From NCBI GenBank assembly GCA_964504345.1, contig CAZDDX010000001.1, positions 1 through 64,000 on the forward strand: a stretch of 64,000 nt of DNA. The letters are read 5' to 3'. Numbering within the stretch: the first letter of the stretch is position 1; each line of letters starts with the position of its first letter. Below are positions 6,112 through 14,256 of the stretch, in pieces. The DNA is from CAMDTE01 sp964504345. Lineage in GTDB: Bacteria > Bacteroidota > Bacteroidia > Flavobacteriales > Schleiferiaceae. The notes below the pieces were generated by a model. It ran no database searches. It worked only from the letters and a program-made list of their open reading frames with translations, and was not told where the DNA came from. The translations under genes were made by a program, and so were the position numbers.

Positions 6112-8352
6112 TTAGAAACTGGCAATGGCCTTCAAATTGAACAAACGATTGGTGAGGTAGTTGGGAACCGCGTAGTAACGGGCCGTGGAGATGTCCATGA
6201 CCCAAAAATAAGAAGCGGTGTTGCGGATCTCCAACAAATTGAACACGTCAATGCCTACCGATAGTTTCTCAAAGGCACGGTTCCAGGATTTTCCTGGGAT
6301 GCCGGACGCCGGATCCTTGAACACCTTGAAAAAGGCCAAATCCATGCGTCGGTACGGTGGAGTTTGGAAGACTTGGGTTGCCTTGTCTCCCCCCGGCGCA
6401 CCAAAAGGAAAGCCCCCCACCAGCGTAAATGTGGCCTGAACGCGGACGGACGGATCCTTGGGTAGCTTGTCTTCCAGCTGAAGTCCAAAAGAATACCGTT
6501 GATCCGTAGGGCGTCGAATCCAACCGGCGTCGTCTCCCTCCAGATCTTCCAAAGCGCGGAAAAAAGAGAGCGACAGCCAAGACTCCGTCCCGGGAATGAA
6601 TTCACCGTGGAGGCGGTTGTCCCACCCGGCCATCGCACCGCGGGAATAGGATTCCGGTGCGTAGCGCAAACGCAGGCCGTCCTGGTCGTAGGGAATCAAT
6701 CGTTGCAGCGATTTGGCGTAGAGCTCCGTGACCCACAAAAACGGTCTTCCGCTCCACCACAAGGTTTTTTGGCCCGCTAAAATGGCGTGCACCGCTTGTT
6801 GGCTTTCGCGCTGGGTGAGCAACTCCGCTTGCGCCCAGGAGCGCATTTCGCGCAAGCCCACCGGTTGGTGGTACCATCCACCAGCAGCCCGGAAAGACCA
6901 CGAAGGCCAGGCAGCTGGATCCCACGAAACGGCTGCGCGAGGGCTGATGCGCACTTCGCCGTTTCGGGTATGGGCTTGTGCCCGAACCCCTCCGCGCGCA
7001 GACCATCGCCCCCGTTTACCGTCCCAAGCATGCGCCCATTCCGCATAAGCAGAGGACTTTATGTTGGGCGTGTAGGCCCGGTCTTGAATGAATGAATAGA
7101 CCTCCAGTTGACTCGACGGTACGTATACCGTGTCCGTGGGGCCCACAAAGACACCGGTGGGACGGTGGGGCAAGCTGTACCCGGCGCTGTCCAAATTCTC
7201 CCATTCGTACAAAGCATCCCAGTAGCGTTGGTACTGACCTTCAACCCCAACGGTCCATTGGCCCCGGCCGTCGGTCTTGTAATTCCATTGACCGCGCAGG
7301 GTTTGAATATCGGAGAACAGCCGGTTTCGCGCGTAGCGTTGGTAGCCGCCCGTGCCGCGCCAGTAGCTGATTTCCCCAAATTGATCAGAGCCCAAATTGG
7401 CGTTCAACTCGCCCAACCGGTAGGCAGAAACCACGTCCGCCCGTTCTTGTTCGTCCGCCCGGTAGCGGGAATACCGCAGTTCCCATTGGCGACGTTCGTT
7501 GGTTTTGCGCCAGCGGATGCCGCCAAACCCTGTTTGGTAGGTGTACCGCTCTTGTCCTTCAAAATAGACGTTGAGCCGCAGGACCTCGCTGACCGTTCCA
7601 AATTCCGTTTCGCGACTCTGCGGAACCACCCGGTAATCGTTGCTCCCGGCCAAGGCAATCCAATCAATGCTTTGTTCGTCGGTCAGCCGAACGGCACCTA
7701 CCCATTGCACGTCGTTCATGCGCGAACGAAAATCACCGCGGGTGTCCAGTCCGCCCAACCACGGCGTGTTCGTGCGGTTCCGCACTGCCAAGGCTTGGTA
7801 GCCACCCCGTTTGTCCCGACGTGATACCACTGCACTCTGTCCCAGTAAACCCAAGTCTAATTTGGCAGCGGGTAGGGAGGAAGAATACGTTACGTCCAGG
7901 ACCGACGCCAACTTATCACCGTAGGTTGCGCCAAAACCGCCGGCTTGAAACTGCAACGATCCCACTAAATCCGGGTGTACTGCGGAAAGTCCTTCTTGCT
8001 GTCCGCTGCGTGCCAGTATGGGGCGAAAAACCTCAAAGCCATTGATGTACAGCAAGTTCTCATCGTAGTTGCCCCCACGAACATTGTACTGGGAACTCAA
8101 TTCGTCCTGGCCCACAACTCCGGGAAGTGTTTTGATAAGGGACTCCACAGAACCCGTCACCGAGCCAAAAGATCGAAGGGTTTTTCCTTGCAGGATTACG
8201 GCGGAGGGCTGCTGAGTTGGACCTCCTTTTTGCCCCACCACGTCCACGGACCTCAGGCGAACCTTACCGGTATCCGCAGGAAGTTCCCACGAAGTAGGGA
8301 GTGCGGCAGCCGACCACGAGCCGGCCATCAAGAGCACCAAAAAAACCTTCAT
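6112..8352 (-). CDS. TonB-dependent outer-membrane receptor
   Basis: A 746-residue outer-membrane protein with a signal peptide (about 1-17), a plug domain (about 50-165, with the IKTLPGVVG and QYNVRGGNYDENLLYINGFEV signatures), then a long run of alternating beta strands ending in a C-terminal Phe, as expected for BAM-inserted barrels. It lacks the N-terminal carboxypeptidase-D-like domain many Bacteroidota receptors carry; that domain is in the preceding gene, whose stop overlaps this ATG by four bases. There is no SusD partner nearby and no clue to the substrate. Confidence 0.9.
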   Translation of the reverse strand: MKVFLVLLMAGSWSAAALPTSWELPADTGKVRLRSVDVVGQKGGPTQQPSAVILQGKTLRSFGSVTGSVESLIKTLPGVVGQDELSSQYNVRGGNYDENLLYINGFEVFRPILARSGQQEGLSAVHPDLVGSLQFQAGGFGATYGDKLASVLDVTYSSSLPAAKLDLGLLGQSAVVSRRDKRGGYQALAVRNRTNTPWLGGLDTRGDFRSRMNDVQWVGAVRLTDEQSIDWIALAGSNDYRVVPQSRETEFGTVSEVLRLNVYFEGQERYTYQTGFGGIRWRKTNERRQWELRYSRYRADEQERADVVSAYRLGELNANLGSDQFGEISYWRGTGGYQRYARNRLFSDIQTLRGQWNYKTDGRGQWTVGVEGQYQRYWDALYEWENLDSAGYSLPHRPTGVFVGPTDTVYVPSSQLEVYSFIQDRAYTPNIKSSAYAEWAHAWDGKRGRWSARGGVRAQAHTRNGEVRISPRAAVSWDPAAWPSWSFRAAGGWYHQPVGLREMRSWAQAELLTQRESQQAVHAILAGQKTLWWSGRPFLWVTELYAKSLQRLIPYDQDGLRLRYAPESYSRGAMAGWDNRLHGEFIPGTESWLSLSFFRALEDLEGDDAGWIRRPTDQRYSFGLQLEDKLPKDPSVRVQATFTLVGGFPFGAPGGDKATQVFQTPPYRRMDLAFFKVFKDPASGIPGKSWNRAFEKLSVGIDVFNLLEIRNTASYFWVMDISTARYYAVPNYLTNRLFNLKAIASF

Positions 8353-9002
8353 TTTCGTTTAAAGTCCCCGCGCTTGATGGATTCAAAAAGCTGCGCCCAG
8401 GCGAAGGGATTGGACAGTCGGCCCAACACGGCTGAGGCTCCGTTCGCCCCGTAGTAGCGACCTTGGTCCGCGGCTTGCGCGGCCTGTGCCCTCATGAGGA
8501 TGCCAGCAAATTCATCCGCATCAGCCCCCATGGCGGCCGCCTGATCCTTTAATTGCTGCAGGGCCAAATTGCGCAAGGCCAAATCTTGCTCTGTTGTTTT
8601 GACGTCCATGGCCAGCAATTCTCGCTGCAAATTTTCCGGCCGCGGCCAAGGGTACAAAGTCACTTCGTCCAAGTGGGTGGTGTCCCAGTTCATGGCCACC
8701 TGAACCAAATAAGAGGATCCTTTCAAGGTGTCCGAAATCCATAATCGTTCGGGCTTAAATCCCAACCGAGTAATCCGAAGGGTGTCGCCGGGTTGAAGAG
8801 CCAAGCTGAAAAAACCATCTGCAGCAGAAAGGGTACTCCGTTTTCTTCCGACTACCGACACCAAAGCATTGGGAACCCGTTGCGGCTCCAATTCCTTACT
8901 AAATACGACACCACTTACCTGTACAACCGATTGCCCCTTCATCTGCAAAGACGGAAGTAGGAGGAATGCTAAGGCGAGAAACAGGACTGTTTTTGGATGC
9001 AC
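8349..9002 (-). CDS. secreted protein with carboxypeptidase-D-like regulatory domain
   Basis: A 217-residue protein with a signal peptide (about 1-24, cleavage near GQS), a beta-sandwich domain (about 27-110, VSGVVFSKE...VPNALVSV...ADGFFSLALQPGDTLRITRLGF) and a helical, Gln/Ala-rich C-terminal half. The start is GTG at 9002, seven bases after a TAAATTTG element. It overlaps the TonB receptor gene by four bases. The domain usually sits at the N-terminus of such receptors, so this looks like a split-out accessory domain that may act with the receptor in the periplasm. Confidence 0.82.
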   Translation of the reverse strand: MHPKTVLFLALAFLLLPSLQMKGQSVVQVSGVVFSKELEPQRVPNALVSVVGRKRSTLSAADGFFSLALQPGDTLRITRLGFKPERLWISDTLKGSSYLVQVAMNWDTTHLDEVTLYPWPRPENLQRELLAMDVKTTEQDLALRNLALQQLKDQAAAMGADADEFAGILMRAQAAQAADQGRYYGANGASAVLGRLSNPFAWAQLFESIKRGDFKRK

Positions 9003-9009
9003 GACGGGG

Positions 9010-9017
9010 CAAATTTA
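9010..9017 (-). promoter_or_regulatory. -7-like element overlapping the stop of the M23 gene
   Basis: Read leftward this is TAAATTTG, a TAnnTTTG match covering the TAA stop of the M23 peptidase gene and lying seven bases before the GTG of the next gene. It could be an internal operon promoter, or a chance match. Confidence 0.35.
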
Positions 9018-10703
9018 CGTTTTTCCCGAGCTGGACGACGGGTGGTAAAAACCATGAAAAAATCGAGCCACATTTCCCGCTCGGTCCTTGAGAACCACTT
9101 CCAACGTATGCTTTCCCGCGGTTAAGTTGGCGGGTAATTGGATGGAAAAGGACTTGTATTTGGCGTCGTAGGCCACCAAAACATAGGTTCCGTCTTCCAA
9201 ATAACCTCCGTAGTGCGCCATGCCGCTCTCCGCATCACCTCCCGTAAACCGAAGCACTTTACCTCCCGTCAAAGTGGTGGGCCATTGCGGTTTTTTGAAA
9301 TGGGGAGGATTGAGGTCCTGTTGCCAACGTCCGGTGCCCGGTTCTTTGATTTCCAATGGGTTACCTGCCGTGGGGGGGGATAGCCAAGCTACTTTACCGG
9401 AGGAAGCGGTCCAAACAAAAAAAGTTGATGATTTACAAGTACTGATATCGGATAACGGAGGGTACAATTTAAGGGGGGCGTGCGCCGGACCGGACCAAGA
9501 GGCCTTTGCCGCAGCTTCTGCAGTTCCACCGCTCCATTGCACTGCGGTCTTTCGGTAAAACGATCGGTCGGACGACACCAGAGCCCATCCGTTGCTGTAA
9601 AGCGAATCTTTTGAAGGTACTAATGCAGCAGAAAACGGCTTTGATTCCACACATTTCAGGTAGCCCCAAACGGAATCTTTCTTGCCGCTTGCATCCCAAA
9701 CACGCCATACAGCACGAACTACGGCACCAGGTTCTGCCACAATCCGACCGCCCAACACGTTAGGTGGAACTTCGGAATTACTCCATGCGGGTGAGTTGGG
9801 TTGGAAGGTAGGACCGGGGTGGAACGGTTGCCGGTACACGCGGTACATCCGTTTTCCGGTTTGCGCGAACAGGGTGGGGTCTAGGGTGGCATTGACCGCA
9901 CGTCCATCGGAAAAATCAAAAGAATCAAAGGTGTAGCCAAACTCATAACCGGGTTGGCAACCTTGCTGAACGGCATAAACGCCATTTCTGGGGCCGTTGG
10001 GTTGCATGACGTCTTCGGCATCCAAAACCACGCCTAAAGGCGATTGAAAAAACACCGTGTCCTTAAGCCGACGACCCAAAGAATCGCGCACGATGCTGGT
10101 CTTGCGCATTCCGCCAGCATCTTGAAAATAGACTGCTCTTATTTCCGGCGGTAGTTCGTCGATCACCTTTAATCCATAAAATAAAGGATTGACGGGATGT
10201 TCGGAAAGCGTTTCGCGCCATTCAAAATGAACGTGTGGTCCTGCAGAACCTCCTGAATTTCCACTGGTTGCGATGCGATCTCCCCCGCGAACCGAAAGCA
10301 ATCCCGGAGGAAGGAGGGTGTCCAATTCCCAAAATCCGCATTTTTTTTGCGCTTCCTCAACCCACAAACGCAAGGGACCGTCGTACCGATCCAAGTGCCC
10401 ATAGACCGAAGTGAAACCACTGGGATGATCCAAATAAACCGCCAAGCCATAACCCACGGGCGAAACTTTGACCCTGCTTACAACGCCGTCGTTCACCGCA
10501 TAAACCGGTTTGCCAATCTCTTCGTTCGTGCGCAAGTCTACCCCGGCGTGAAAATGATTGTTTCTCAATTCGCCAAACGTCCCCGAGACATAGAGCGGTG
10601 GGTCCAAGGGAGGGTAAGCAATGGGCAGATTTTCAACCCTTTGGCTGAAGACGGAGCCGGTAAATCCGACAAGATTTAAAAAGAGCCAAAAGCGAGCATT
10701 CAC
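9015..10703 (-). CDS. M23-family metallopeptidase (LytM-like), secreted
   Basis: Probable peptidoglycan endopeptidase of the periplasm. The chosen GTG at 10703 gives a 562-residue protein starting with a hydrophobic signal segment (ARFWLFLNLVGFTGSVFS). The LytM core follows early, with HFHAGVD (zinc ligands H52 and D56) and GPHVHFEW supplying the HxH ligand. About 400 further residues of beta-rich sequence, likely Ig-like modules, follow. The frame is open to 10766, which would overlap the divergent coiled-coil gene, so the shorter start is preferred. It is the first gene of the leftward envelope operon. Confidence 0.83.
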   Translation of the reverse strand: MNARFWLFLNLVGFTGSVFSQRVENLPIAYPPLDPPLYVSGTFGELRNNHFHAGVDLRTNEEIGKPVYAVNDGVVSRVKVSPVGYGLAVYLDHPSGFTSVYGHLDRYDGPLRLWVEEAQKKCGFWELDTLLPPGLLSVRGGDRIATSGNSGGSAGPHVHFEWRETLSEHPVNPLFYGLKVIDELPPEIRAVYFQDAGGMRKTSIVRDSLGRRLKDTVFFQSPLGVVLDAEDVMQPNGPRNGVYAVQQGCQPGYEFGYTFDSFDFSDGRAVNATLDPTLFAQTGKRMYRVYRQPFHPGPTFQPNSPAWSNSEVPPNVLGGRIVAEPGAVVRAVWRVWDASGKKDSVWGYLKCVESKPFSAALVPSKDSLYSNGWALVSSDRSFYRKTAVQWSGGTAEAAAKASWSGPAHAPLKLYPPLSDISTCKSSTFFVWTASSGKVAWLSPPTAGNPLEIKEPGTGRWQQDLNPPHFKKPQWPTTLTGGKVLRFTGGDAESGMAHYGGYLEDGTYVLVAYDAKYKSFSIQLPANLTAGKHTLEVVLKDRAGNVARFFHGFYHPSSSSGKT

Positions 10704-10730
10704 AAGGCGTAAGGTACGCACAAGATTTGC

Positions 10731-10738
10731 TATCTTTG
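10731..10738 (+). promoter_or_regulatory. -7 element for the coiled-coil/zapA unit
   Basis: TATCTTTG, 19 bases before the ATG at 10758. It would give a short leader before the small coiled-coil gene. Confidence 0.6.
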
Positions 10739-10757
10739 TGAAATTCGAACTCGAAAC

Positions 10758-11048
10758 ATGGCTCAATCCGACTCACTTTCGCAATCTGTTCTGAAGCAAA
10801 TGGATACGCTTCTGGAGCGCTATCAGTTTGCGGTAGTGGAGTCTGAACGCTTGGCTTCTTTGGTAGCGGAGACCGAATCGCGCTTGGCGCAGATGACGGC
10901 GGATGTACTTGCCTTAGAAGCAGAGAACGAACGGTTGCGTTTGGCCCAAGGTATCAACGGTGCTCCGGAAGAGCGCGCTGTGCTCAAGGCTAAAATCAAC
11001 GAATGGGTGCGGGAAATCAACACGTGCTTGGCACGGCTGAATGCTTAA
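10758..11048 (+). CDS. small coiled-coil protein upstream of zapA
   Basis: A 96-residue, almost wholly helical protein with heptad-like spacing of Leu and Val from about 8 to 65 (KQMDTLLERYQ, LASLVAETESRLAQM, LALEAENERLRLA). No enzyme motif is present. It runs into zapA with a short overlap, so the two are likely co-translated. The position suggests a cell-division or ZapA-partner role like that of ZapB-type coiled-coil proteins, but that is inference from context only. Confidence 0.75.
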   Translation: MAQSDSLSQSVLKQMDTLLERYQFAVVESERLASLVAETESRLAQMTADVLALEAENERLRLAQGINGAPEERAVLKAKINEWVREINTCLARLNA

Positions 11049-11352
11049 TCGTTTGCATCTCGTGGAAGACCAGTTAAAAATAAAAGTGAACATCGCCCAA
11101 CGCGTTTATCCGTTGACCATTGCACGCAATGAAGAGGAGCGGGTACGCAAGGCGGTGGCACTCATTCAAGACGCAGTAACGCGGTTTGAAGAAAAATATG
11201 CGGTTCAGGACAAGCAAGATGCTTTGGCCATGTGTGCATTGCAAATGACCAACCAGGTTTTGGCGTTGCGTGCAGGCGAACAAGATTCGGAATCCGACGC
11301 CGCAAATACACTGGAAATCCTGAGCAGTCGATTGGCAGAAGCTTTGCGCTGA
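11041..11352 (+). CDS. zapA: cell division protein ZapA
   Basis: ZapA bundles FtsZ filaments at midcell. The 103-residue frame contains the family core: KIKVNIAQRVYPLTI, EEERVRKAVALIQ, then a helix through DALAMCALQMTNQVLAL. The ATG at 11041 overlaps the previous stop by eight bases. A GTG at 11062 would give VEDQLKIKVN, closer to the usual N-terminus, and may be the true start. It is followed by a structured RNA and rny; proximity of zapA to 6S RNA is also known in proteobacteria. Confidence 0.88.
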   Translation: MLNRLHLVEDQLKIKVNIAQRVYPLTIARNEEERVRKAVALIQDAVTRFEEKYAVQDKQDALAMCALQMTNQVLALRAGEQDSESDAANTLEILSSRLAEALR

Positions 11353-11356
11353 GCCA

Positions 11357-11522
11357 AAACGTTTCCGCACCGGTTGCATTGCTAAACCGAACAGTCACGT
11401 CTAAAGGAGGTGTCTGTCGGCCGCCTAAAGCATGCCTGAACACTTCAGGAAGCTTGAATCGGCAGAGACGCCTCCCCGCTTGTCTCTCCGCGGTTTAGAC
11501 AACTCGCCGGTGCGGTTTTTTT
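11357..11522 (+). ncRNA. ssrS: 6S-like regulatory RNA
   Basis: The gap between zapA and rny folds as a rod typical of 6S RNA, which binds and sequesters RNA polymerase. A closing stem pairs 11365-11373 with 11507-11515 (nine pairs, no mismatch). A second stem pairs 11382-11389 with 11491-11498 (eight pairs). A large open bubble follows, then a long terminal stem built from GGAGGTG with CGCCTCC and CTGTCGG with TCGGCAG. A T run at 11516-11522 gives a factor-independent 3' end. The zapA context supports it. The exact 5' end is not determined. Confidence 0.72.
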
Positions 11523-11544
11523 AACCTCAATTGACTGCCTTCTC

Positions 11545-13074
11545 ATGGTTGCATTGTATATTTTAGTAGGATTGGTGTTGGGCGGAGCCGGTGGCTTCGT
11601 TGCCGCACAAAAAATGGCTCAACGCAAAGGCGAAGGCATTTTGGAAAAGGCCACGCAAGAGGCCGAAGCCATCAAGCGGGACAAAATGCTTCAAGCAAAA
11701 GAGCGCTTTTTGGAACTCAAGGAGAACCACGAAAAGGAGGTTCGTCAGCGCGAAGTGAAAATCAACGAGGCGTCGAGCCGTTTGCGCGATTCCCAAAATG
11801 ATTTTAACCGCCAACAGGAGGAAGTTCGCCGGGCGGAAAAGGAAGTCAAGCGTTTGGAGGAAACCCTTCAGCGACGTTTGGAAGCCAACGAAAAGCGCGC
11901 GGAAGATTTGGAAAAAATGCACCGCCAACAAGTTGAAAAGCTGGAGTCGCTTTCGGGAATGACGGCGGAAGACGCCAAAACCCAAATGATGGAAGCTATG
12001 CGCGCAGAAGCACGCACGGAAGCGGCATCGTTTGTTCAGAACACCTTGGAAGAAGCCAAGTTGACGGCCAACAACGAAGCACGCAAGGTGGTTATTCAAA
12101 CCATTCAGCGCATCGCTACCGAACAAGCCTCGGAGAACGCGGTGAGTGTGTTCCACATCGACAACGACGACGTCAAAGGACGCATCATTGGTCGCGAAGG
12201 ACGAAACATTCGCGCACTGGAGGAAGCCACGGGCGTTCAAATTATTGTGGACGACACCCCCGAAGCCATCATTCTCTCGTGCTTTGATTCCGTTCGCCGG
12301 GAAATTGCCCGATTGTCTTTGCACCGTTTGGTACAGGACGGCCGGATTCATCCCGCGCGCATTGAAGAAGTGGTGGAAAAGACCCGCAAGCAGATTGAGG
12401 ACGAGATTGTGGAGTTGGGCAAGCGCACCACCATTGAATTGGGCATTCACGGACTGCATCCGGAGCTCATCCGCATGGTGGGCCGCATGAAGTACCGCAG
12501 TTCGTACGGTCAGAATCTACTGCAACACTCACGCGAAGTAGCTAAGCTATCGGCAGTAATGGCGAGCGAGTTGGGCCTGAATCCCAAAGTGGCCAAGCGT
12601 GCCGGTCTGCTGCACGACATCGGCAAGGTTCCTTTTGAGGAAACCGATGTGCCGCACGCACTTTTGGGCATGCAAATGGCGGAGAAGTACGGCGAGAAGC
12701 CAGACGTTTGCAATGCCATCGGTGCGCACCACGATGAAATCGAAATGACTTCGTTGATTTCCCCCATTGTTCAGGTGTGCGACGCCATCAGCGGCGCCCG
12801 CCCAGGGGCTCGCCGGATGCAAGCCGAATCCTACATGCAGCGCCTCAAGGATTTGGAGGAAGCGGCCATGGGCTTCAAGGGCGTCAGCAAAGCGTTTGCC
12901 ATTCACGCGGGCCGCGAACTGCGGGTCATGGTTGAGTCTGATCGCGTCAGCGATGCGGAAGCGTCCTCGATTGCCTTTGACATTTCCCAGAAGATTCAGA
13001 ACGAAATGACCTATCCGGGCCAGGTTCGTGTAACGGTCATTCGCGAGATGCGTGCGGTGAGTGTGGCCAAGTAA
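11545..13074 (+). CDS. rny: ribonuclease Y
   Basis: Membrane-anchored endoribonuclease that starts mRNA decay. The 509-residue protein has an N-terminal membrane helix (about 3-22), a long charged coiled coil (about 25-190), a KH RNA-binding domain (VKGRIIGREGRNIRALEEATG) and an HD metal domain with GLLHDIGKVP. Order and length match the family. It starts 22 bases after the T run of the 6S-like RNA and ends before a good terminator. Confidence 0.95.
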   Translation: MVALYILVGLVLGGAGGFVAAQKMAQRKGEGILEKATQEAEAIKRDKMLQAKERFLELKENHEKEVRQREVKINEASSRLRDSQNDFNRQQEEVRRAEKEVKRLEETLQRRLEANEKRAEDLEKMHRQQVEKLESLSGMTAEDAKTQMMEAMRAEARTEAASFVQNTLEEAKLTANNEARKVVIQTIQRIATEQASENAVSVFHIDNDDVKGRIIGREGRNIRALEEATGVQIIVDDTPEAIILSCFDSVRREIARLSLHRLVQDGRIHPARIEEVVEKTRKQIEDEIVELGKRTTIELGIHGLHPELIRMVGRMKYRSSYGQNLLQHSREVAKLSAVMASELGLNPKVAKRAGLLHDIGKVPFEETDVPHALLGMQMAEKYGEKPDVCNAIGAHHDEIEMTSLISPIVQVCDAISGARPGARRMQAESYMQRLKDLEEAAMGFKGVSKAFAIHAGRELRVMVESDRVSDAEASSIAFDISQKIQNEMTYPGQVRVTVIREMRAVSVAK

Positions 13075-13096
13075 GCGCGAAGTAGGTTCCACAAAA

Positions 13097-13123
13097 AAGC
13101 CGCCCCTTGGGCGGCTTTTTTTA
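13097..13123 (+). terminator. terminator of rny
   Basis: Stem 13099-13105 with 13109-13115 (seven GC pairs, extended by A-T pairs), three-base loop and T run to 13123. A flanking A run means it may also act leftward. Confidence 0.85.
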
Positions 13124-13197
13124 TTGAAGAAAAACCCAAACTAAGCCCTGCTAAAAATCTGTTTTTGAGCGTTTTGGAATTAATCCAAAACGTGGAA

Positions 13198-14208
13198 TTA
13201 ACCCAGGACGTGTTGAACGTCCACCAGGCCGACGGCCTGACCTTGGTCCAGCACCACCAATTGATCTACTTGAGCAGATTTGAAGAGATCGGCGGCATCC
13301 CGAAGCAGGGCAGAGGCCTGGATGGAATGCGGTGTGCTTTGGGCCCAGTTGGACAGGGAAGCATTCAGGCCCTCTGCACCGCTCCGTTCCATCAGTCGGC
13401 GCAAATCACCGTCGGTAAACATGCCGGTGGGGCTGCCGTCTTCGTTCATTAAAACAACCGCACCCAAACCGCTGAGGTTCATGGGAAGCAAAGCGTCGGA
13501 AACTTTGCCTGCAGCGCGAACGGTGGGAGGCGGGGTTTGCATGACCTCTGAGACGCGAACCGAAACCAAACGGGTGTGCTCCTCAAACTGCTTGGTGCCC
13601 AATTCCGTAAAGTGGTTCTGCGTGAGTTGCGTCAAAATTTTATAGGGAACCGTCACCGCGTGCGCGCCCACTTGAAGAGCGTTTCGTACGTGTTCGGGAT
13701 ACCGAACGGAGGAGAACATGATTTTGCTGTCGTACCCGTACCGTTCCACCACTTCAACGCAGTCCGCAACCAAAGACAACGCATCCGTTCCTTGGTCCTG
13801 CAAACGGCCCACCAGTGGGCAAACGTAGGTGGCTCCTGCGTTTAGCGCCATGTACGCCTGTTGTACCGTGTATACCAAGTGTACGTTCACCAGAAAACCT
13901 TCGTTCGTCAGTTGCTTGCAGGCTTTCACACCTTCCAAGGAAACGGGAATTTTGTAGACCGTGGTGCTGCGATCCAACCCCAAAGCTTCTTGGCGGTAGG
14001 CCTCCGCTACAATGCTTTCGGCCGTTTGGCCCAAGGCTTCGATTTGCAGGACGGGAACCTTTGGCGCCAAGGCCAGGATGGCTGCGTCTACGTCGGTAAT
14101 TCCTTCCCGATGCATAAACGTTGGCGTGGTGGTCAATCCTTTCAAAATGCCCCACTGAAAGGCGGCATCAATTTCCCGCACGTCGGCGGAGTCTAAGTAC
14201 AATTCCAT
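13198..14208 (-). CDS. transaldolase/fructose-6-phosphate-aldolase-like enzyme fused to a CBS pair
   Basis: 336 residues in two parts. Residues 1-215 follow the small transaldolase (FSA/TalC) pattern: MELYLDSADV start, Schiff-base Lys 86 in VYKIPVS, and a Tyr in VHLVYTVQQ. The usual TTNPS motif reads TTTPT at 26-30, so the active-site Asn is Thr. Residues 216-336 are two CBS motifs whose FTDGDLRRLME stretch closely resembles the CBS tail of arabinose-5-phosphate isomerase (KdsD). ATG 14208 is chosen because TAACTTTG lies five bases upstream; the frame is open to 14385. Ligand-controlled sugar-phosphate aldolase activity is inferred. Confidence 0.85.
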   Translation of the reverse strand: MELYLDSADVREIDAAFQWGILKGLTTTPTFMHREGITDVDAAILALAPKVPVLQIEALGQTAESIVAEAYRQEALGLDRSTTVYKIPVSLEGVKACKQLTNEGFLVNVHLVYTVQQAYMALNAGATYVCPLVGRLQDQGTDALSLVADCVEVVERYGYDSKIMFSSVRYPEHVRNALQVGAHAVTVPYKILTQLTQNHFTELGTKQFEEHTRLVSVRVSEVMQTPPPTVRAAGKVSDALLPMNLSGLGAVVLMNEDGSPTGMFTDGDLRRLMERSGAEGLNASLSNWAQSTPHSIQASALLRDAADLFKSAQVDQLVVLDQGQAVGLVDVQHVLG

Positions 14209-14213
14209 GCCGT

Positions 14214-14221
14214 CAAAGTTA
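14214..14221 (-). promoter_or_regulatory. -7 element for the transaldolase-CBS gene
   Basis: Read leftward this is TAACTTTG, a full TAnnTTTG match, five bases before the ATG at 14208. The divergent accC start is 35 bases away. Confidence 0.65.
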
Positions 14222-14256
14222 GGATTCCTTCCGTACTTTGCAGGAAAATAGAGAAC

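Noticed and set aside
7108..7824. 238-codon forward frame opposite the TonB receptor gene
   Set aside because: No recognisable motif; the leftward frame has a complete plug and barrel pattern over the same bases.
11563..12459. Long leftward open frame (298 codons) opposite rny
   Set aside because: Mirror of the rny coding pattern with Phe/Leu-rich low-quality sequence and no start signal.
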